NCBI GenBank assembly: GCA_016880505.1
Contig: JAEHDI010000411.1
Span: 1 to 6,552 of the forward strand
Source of the DNA: Bryobacterales bacterium
GTDB lineage: Bacteria; Acidobacteriota; Terriglobia; Bryobacterales; Bryobacteraceae
DNA: 6,552 nt
Direction: 5' to 3'
This document shows positions 4,883-6,552 of the stretch, piece after piece; within the stretch, counting starts at the first letter, position 1, and each line of letters opens with the position of its first letter. The position numbers and the translations under genes are program-made. The notes beneath the pieces are model-generated. The model did no database searches and was not told the DNA's origin. It worked only from the letters and a program-made list of their open reading frames with translations.

Positions 4883-6493
4883 GTCTGAGGGAAGACGGCC
4901 GTGGAGCAGGCCGACCGCGAGCCCGGGAAAGACCACCTCGGAGAGATGCTTATGCATCTTCTGGGCTGCTTTCATGGCTTGCGTCTCCGACTCCTCGATC
5001 ACCGGGTAGACGACATAGGCCTGGCGTCCGGCATCCACCTGCTGCTTCAAGAAGCTGTACACCAGATCCACCTTGTCCTCGGTCACGTGTTTGGTGACGA
5101 TCGGTTTGCGGCCCGGCGGCAGCTCGTCGAGGATCGAAACGTCGAGTTCGCCGTAGATCGTCAGAGCCAGCGTGCGCGGGATCGGGGTGGCAGTCATCAC
5201 GAGCACGTCGGGATGCGTGCCCTTTTCCATCAGTCGCAGCCGCTGCATCACACCGAAACGATGCTGCTCGTCTACCACCGCGAGGCCGAGCTTTTTGAAC
5301 TCGACGTTTTCCTCAAGCACGGCATGCGTCCCGATAACCACGTGCGCCAATCCTTCGGCCGCCAGTTTCTTAAGCTGTGACTTCTCCCGCGCCGTCGCCG
5401 ACCCAGTCAGCAGGATTACGACGTAGCCGAGCCCGGCGAAAAGCTTCTTGAAGTAGAGGTAGTGCTGGGTCGCCAGGATCTCCGTCGGCGCGAGCACCGC
5501 CACCTGGTAGCCGTTTTCAATGGCCACAATCGCCGCCTCGGCCGCGACGACGGTCTTGCCGCTCCCGACGTCGCCCTGGAGAAGGCGGTTCATCGGATGC
5601 GGTTCCGCCATGTCGCGCGCGATCTCGCCGAGCACCCTCTTCTGCGCGGTCGTTGGCCGGAATGGCAGCATGCGCTTGATCTTCTGCCGGGCGCTCTCGG
5701 ATAGTTCGAACGTGATTCCGGTCCGTTTGCGGGCTTTGCTCCGCTTGAGCGCCAGCCCGCACTCCAGCCAGAAGAACTCCTCGAAGATCAACCGGAACTG
5801 CGCCGGCGACCGGAACGCATTGAGCAGGCGGAGGTCTTCGCCCGCCGCGGGGAAGTGGATTTGTTGCACCGCCGTCCGCCGGTCCATCAGCTTCAGCCGG
5901 CCGCGGACAGCCGGCGGCAACGGCTCGTCGAGCTCCGGCAGATTCTCAATCGCCTTGTAGATCAGCTTCCGGAATACGCGGGTGGTAATCTTTCCGGCGG
6001 CCTCGTAGATCGGCACGATCCGCCCGACATGGAGCGCCGCCTCTCCTTCTTCCTCATCCTCAGTCAGAATTTCGAACTCCGGATGGAGAATCCCGAACCG
6101 CCCGCTGTAGCTGTCGTACTCGATCTTGCCGTAGAGAGCGATCTTCTGCCCCGGCGCGATGACGTCCTTCAGATACCCGCCGTGAAACCACTTCCCCATG
6201 AGGATTTCGCGGGAGGAGTCGGTAAAACTCGCCTCGAACAGCCCAAGGTTGCGGCGTTGGAAGCCGGAGAGCTTCGTCGTCCGGACCGTCGCGACCACCG
6301 TGGCCATCTCACCCGGTGCAAGCTGCGCGATCGTTTTGGTGTTGCTGCGGTCTTCGTACCGGAAGGGCGCATACCCGACGAGGTCCTCCACCGTCAGGAT
6401 GCCCTTGGTTTCAAGCATCGCCGCGCGCGCCGGCCCGACGCCTTTTACGTACTGGACTGGGGTAGAGAGATCCACGATCAACCACTCGCTCAC
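4880..6493 (-). CDS. recG: RecG N-terminal fragment (wedge domain and helicase motifs I to about IV)
   Basis: The 537-aa piece starts with the RecG N-terminal signature (STPVQYVKGVGPARAAML, 10-27, with a helix-hairpin-helix-like KGVGP) and the PFRYEDRS segment (43-50). An OB-fold wedge domain follows (about 60-145). The first RecA-like domain has the Q/I region FRPTTAQ (278-284), Walker A GDVGSGKT (307-314), motif Ia (VLAPTEILA, 333-341), Walker B DEQH (408-411) and motif III TATPIPRT (434-441). The second domain begins with QAYVVYPVIEES (491-502) and is cut off after GLLHGRLPSD (528-537). Motifs V, VI and TRG are missing, so this fragment should bind ATP but not unwind DNA efficiently. The start is uncertain. 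The codon at 6493 is GTG with no clear Shine-Dalgarno, and GTG at 6475 (Val-7) or TTG at 6481 would also give a normal RecG N-terminus. Confidence 0.9.
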   Translation of the reverse strand: MSEWLIVDLSTPVQYVKGVGPARAAMLETKGILTVEDLVGYAPFRYEDRSNTKTIAQLAPGEMATVVATVRTTKLSGFQRRNLGLFEASFTDSSREILMGKWFHGGYLKDVIAPGQKIALYGKIEYDSYSGRFGILHPEFEILTEDEEEGEAALHVGRIVPIYEAAGKITTRVFRKLIYKAIENLPELDEPLPPAVRGRLKLMDRRTAVQQIHFPAAGEDLRLLNAFRSPAQFRLIFEEFFWLECGLALKRSKARKRTGITFELSESARQKIKRMLPFRPTTAQKRVLGEIARDMAEPHPMNRLLQGDVGSGKTVVAAEAAIVAIENGYQVAVLAPTEILATQHYLYFKKLFAGLGYVVILLTGSATAREKSQLKKLAAEGLAHVVIGTHAVLEENVEFKKLGLAVVDEQHRFGVMQRLRLMEKGTHPDVLVMTATPIPRTLALTIYGELDVSILDELPPGRKPIVTKHVTEDKVDLVYSFLKQQVDAGRQAYVVYPVIEESETQAMKAAQKMHKHLSEVVFPGLAVGLLHGRLPSD

Positions 6494-6552
6494 GCTTGTG
6501 GCTCAGGCACGGACTAGAGAACCGCGCGCGTCAGCAAGCGGTCCCGCCGCAC
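6494..6552. other. Region upstream of recG, possibly the tail of another minus-strand gene
   Basis: On the minus strand two frames are open from the window edge: one ends at TAG (6516-6514, tail RRDRLLTRAVL) and one at TGA (6505-6503). Either could be the C-terminus of a gene upstream of recG in the same operon, leaving 20 or 9 bases before the GTG start. The pieces are too short to identify. No convincing recG promoter is visible here. Confidence 0.25.

Larger units (their letters stand above)
4376..6493 (-). pseudogene. recG: recG, ATP-dependent DNA helicase, interrupted by an in-frame amber codon
   Basis: Taken together the two pieces form one RecG of 705 codons, close to the usual family length of about 690-700 residues. 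The only lesion is TAG at codon 538 (minus strand, 4882-4880). The reading frame is the same before and after, and the sequence across it (HGRLPSD, stop, KEAAMEKFKKGE) matches the conserved HGRMKPAEKQAVM region of E. coli RecG, where the stop position corresponds to Glu. A single base change of GAG to TAG explains it; CAG or AAG is also possible. Intact RecG remodels stalled replication forks and branch-migrates Holliday junctions. The lesion may be a real mutation, a strain polymorphism or a consensus error. Confidence 0.8.

Noticed and set aside
5855..6517. 220-codon open frame on the plus strand across recG
   Set aside because: It is antisense to the strongly conserved RecG N-terminal region and shows no recognisable protein features.
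1..6552. CRISPR array, tRNA, rRNA, insertion sequence or phage genes
   Set aside because: I saw no regular direct repeats, cloverleaf sequence, transposase motif or terminal inverted repeats in reading the window.

Overview
This is a GC-rich bacterial window with five genes, one of them broken. Three look like accessory or carbohydrate-related genes (left half) and two are housekeeping genes (right half, minus strand). The organism is inferred, not shown. The GC-rich sequence, a secreted FG-GAP/VCBS protein beside a secreted hydrolase-like protein, and the style of the RecG N-terminus together suggest a soil or sediment Acidobacteriota, perhaps of the Solibacter/Bryobacter type. A database search would be needed to confirm this.

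Left half. Bases 1-106 hold no assignable gene, only a short GC hairpin. A secreted FG-GAP/VCBS repeat protein (107-1213, +) follows and converges on a single-domain cupin (1198-1545, -); their last 16 bases overlap. The cupin is divergent from a large secreted protein (1629-3842, +) with a probable beta-sandwich / TIM-barrel / beta-sandwich layout, which looks like a glycoside hydrolase of unassigned family. The 83-bp gap between cupin and hydrolase carries a good extended -10 element for the cupin and a Shine-Dalgarno sequence for the hydrolase. The cupin and hydrolase may act in one sugar-utilisation process, but this rests only on adjacency and fold.

Right half. On the minus strand lies recG followed by rsmD (16S rRNA m2G966 methyltransferase). 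The recG stop and rsmD start overlap in TGATG, so the two are almost certainly co-transcribed and translationally coupled. The main anomaly is that recG is split by a single in-frame amber codon (4880-4882). The flanking sequence stays in frame and aligns as one continuous RecG of 705 codons. The N-terminal piece (537 aa) has the wedge domain and helicase motifs I to about IV. The C-terminal piece (163 aa) has motifs V, VI and the TRG region. A Shine-Dalgarno-like AAGGA and an ATG follow the amber codon directly, so the C-terminal piece could be translated by reinitiation.

I found no mobile element, CRISPR array, tRNA, rRNA or recognised riboswitch. No clearly new multi-gene system is visible. 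The items most worth a second look are the amber-split recG, the unassigned secreted hydrolase, and the mirrored palindromes at both convergent gene ends.
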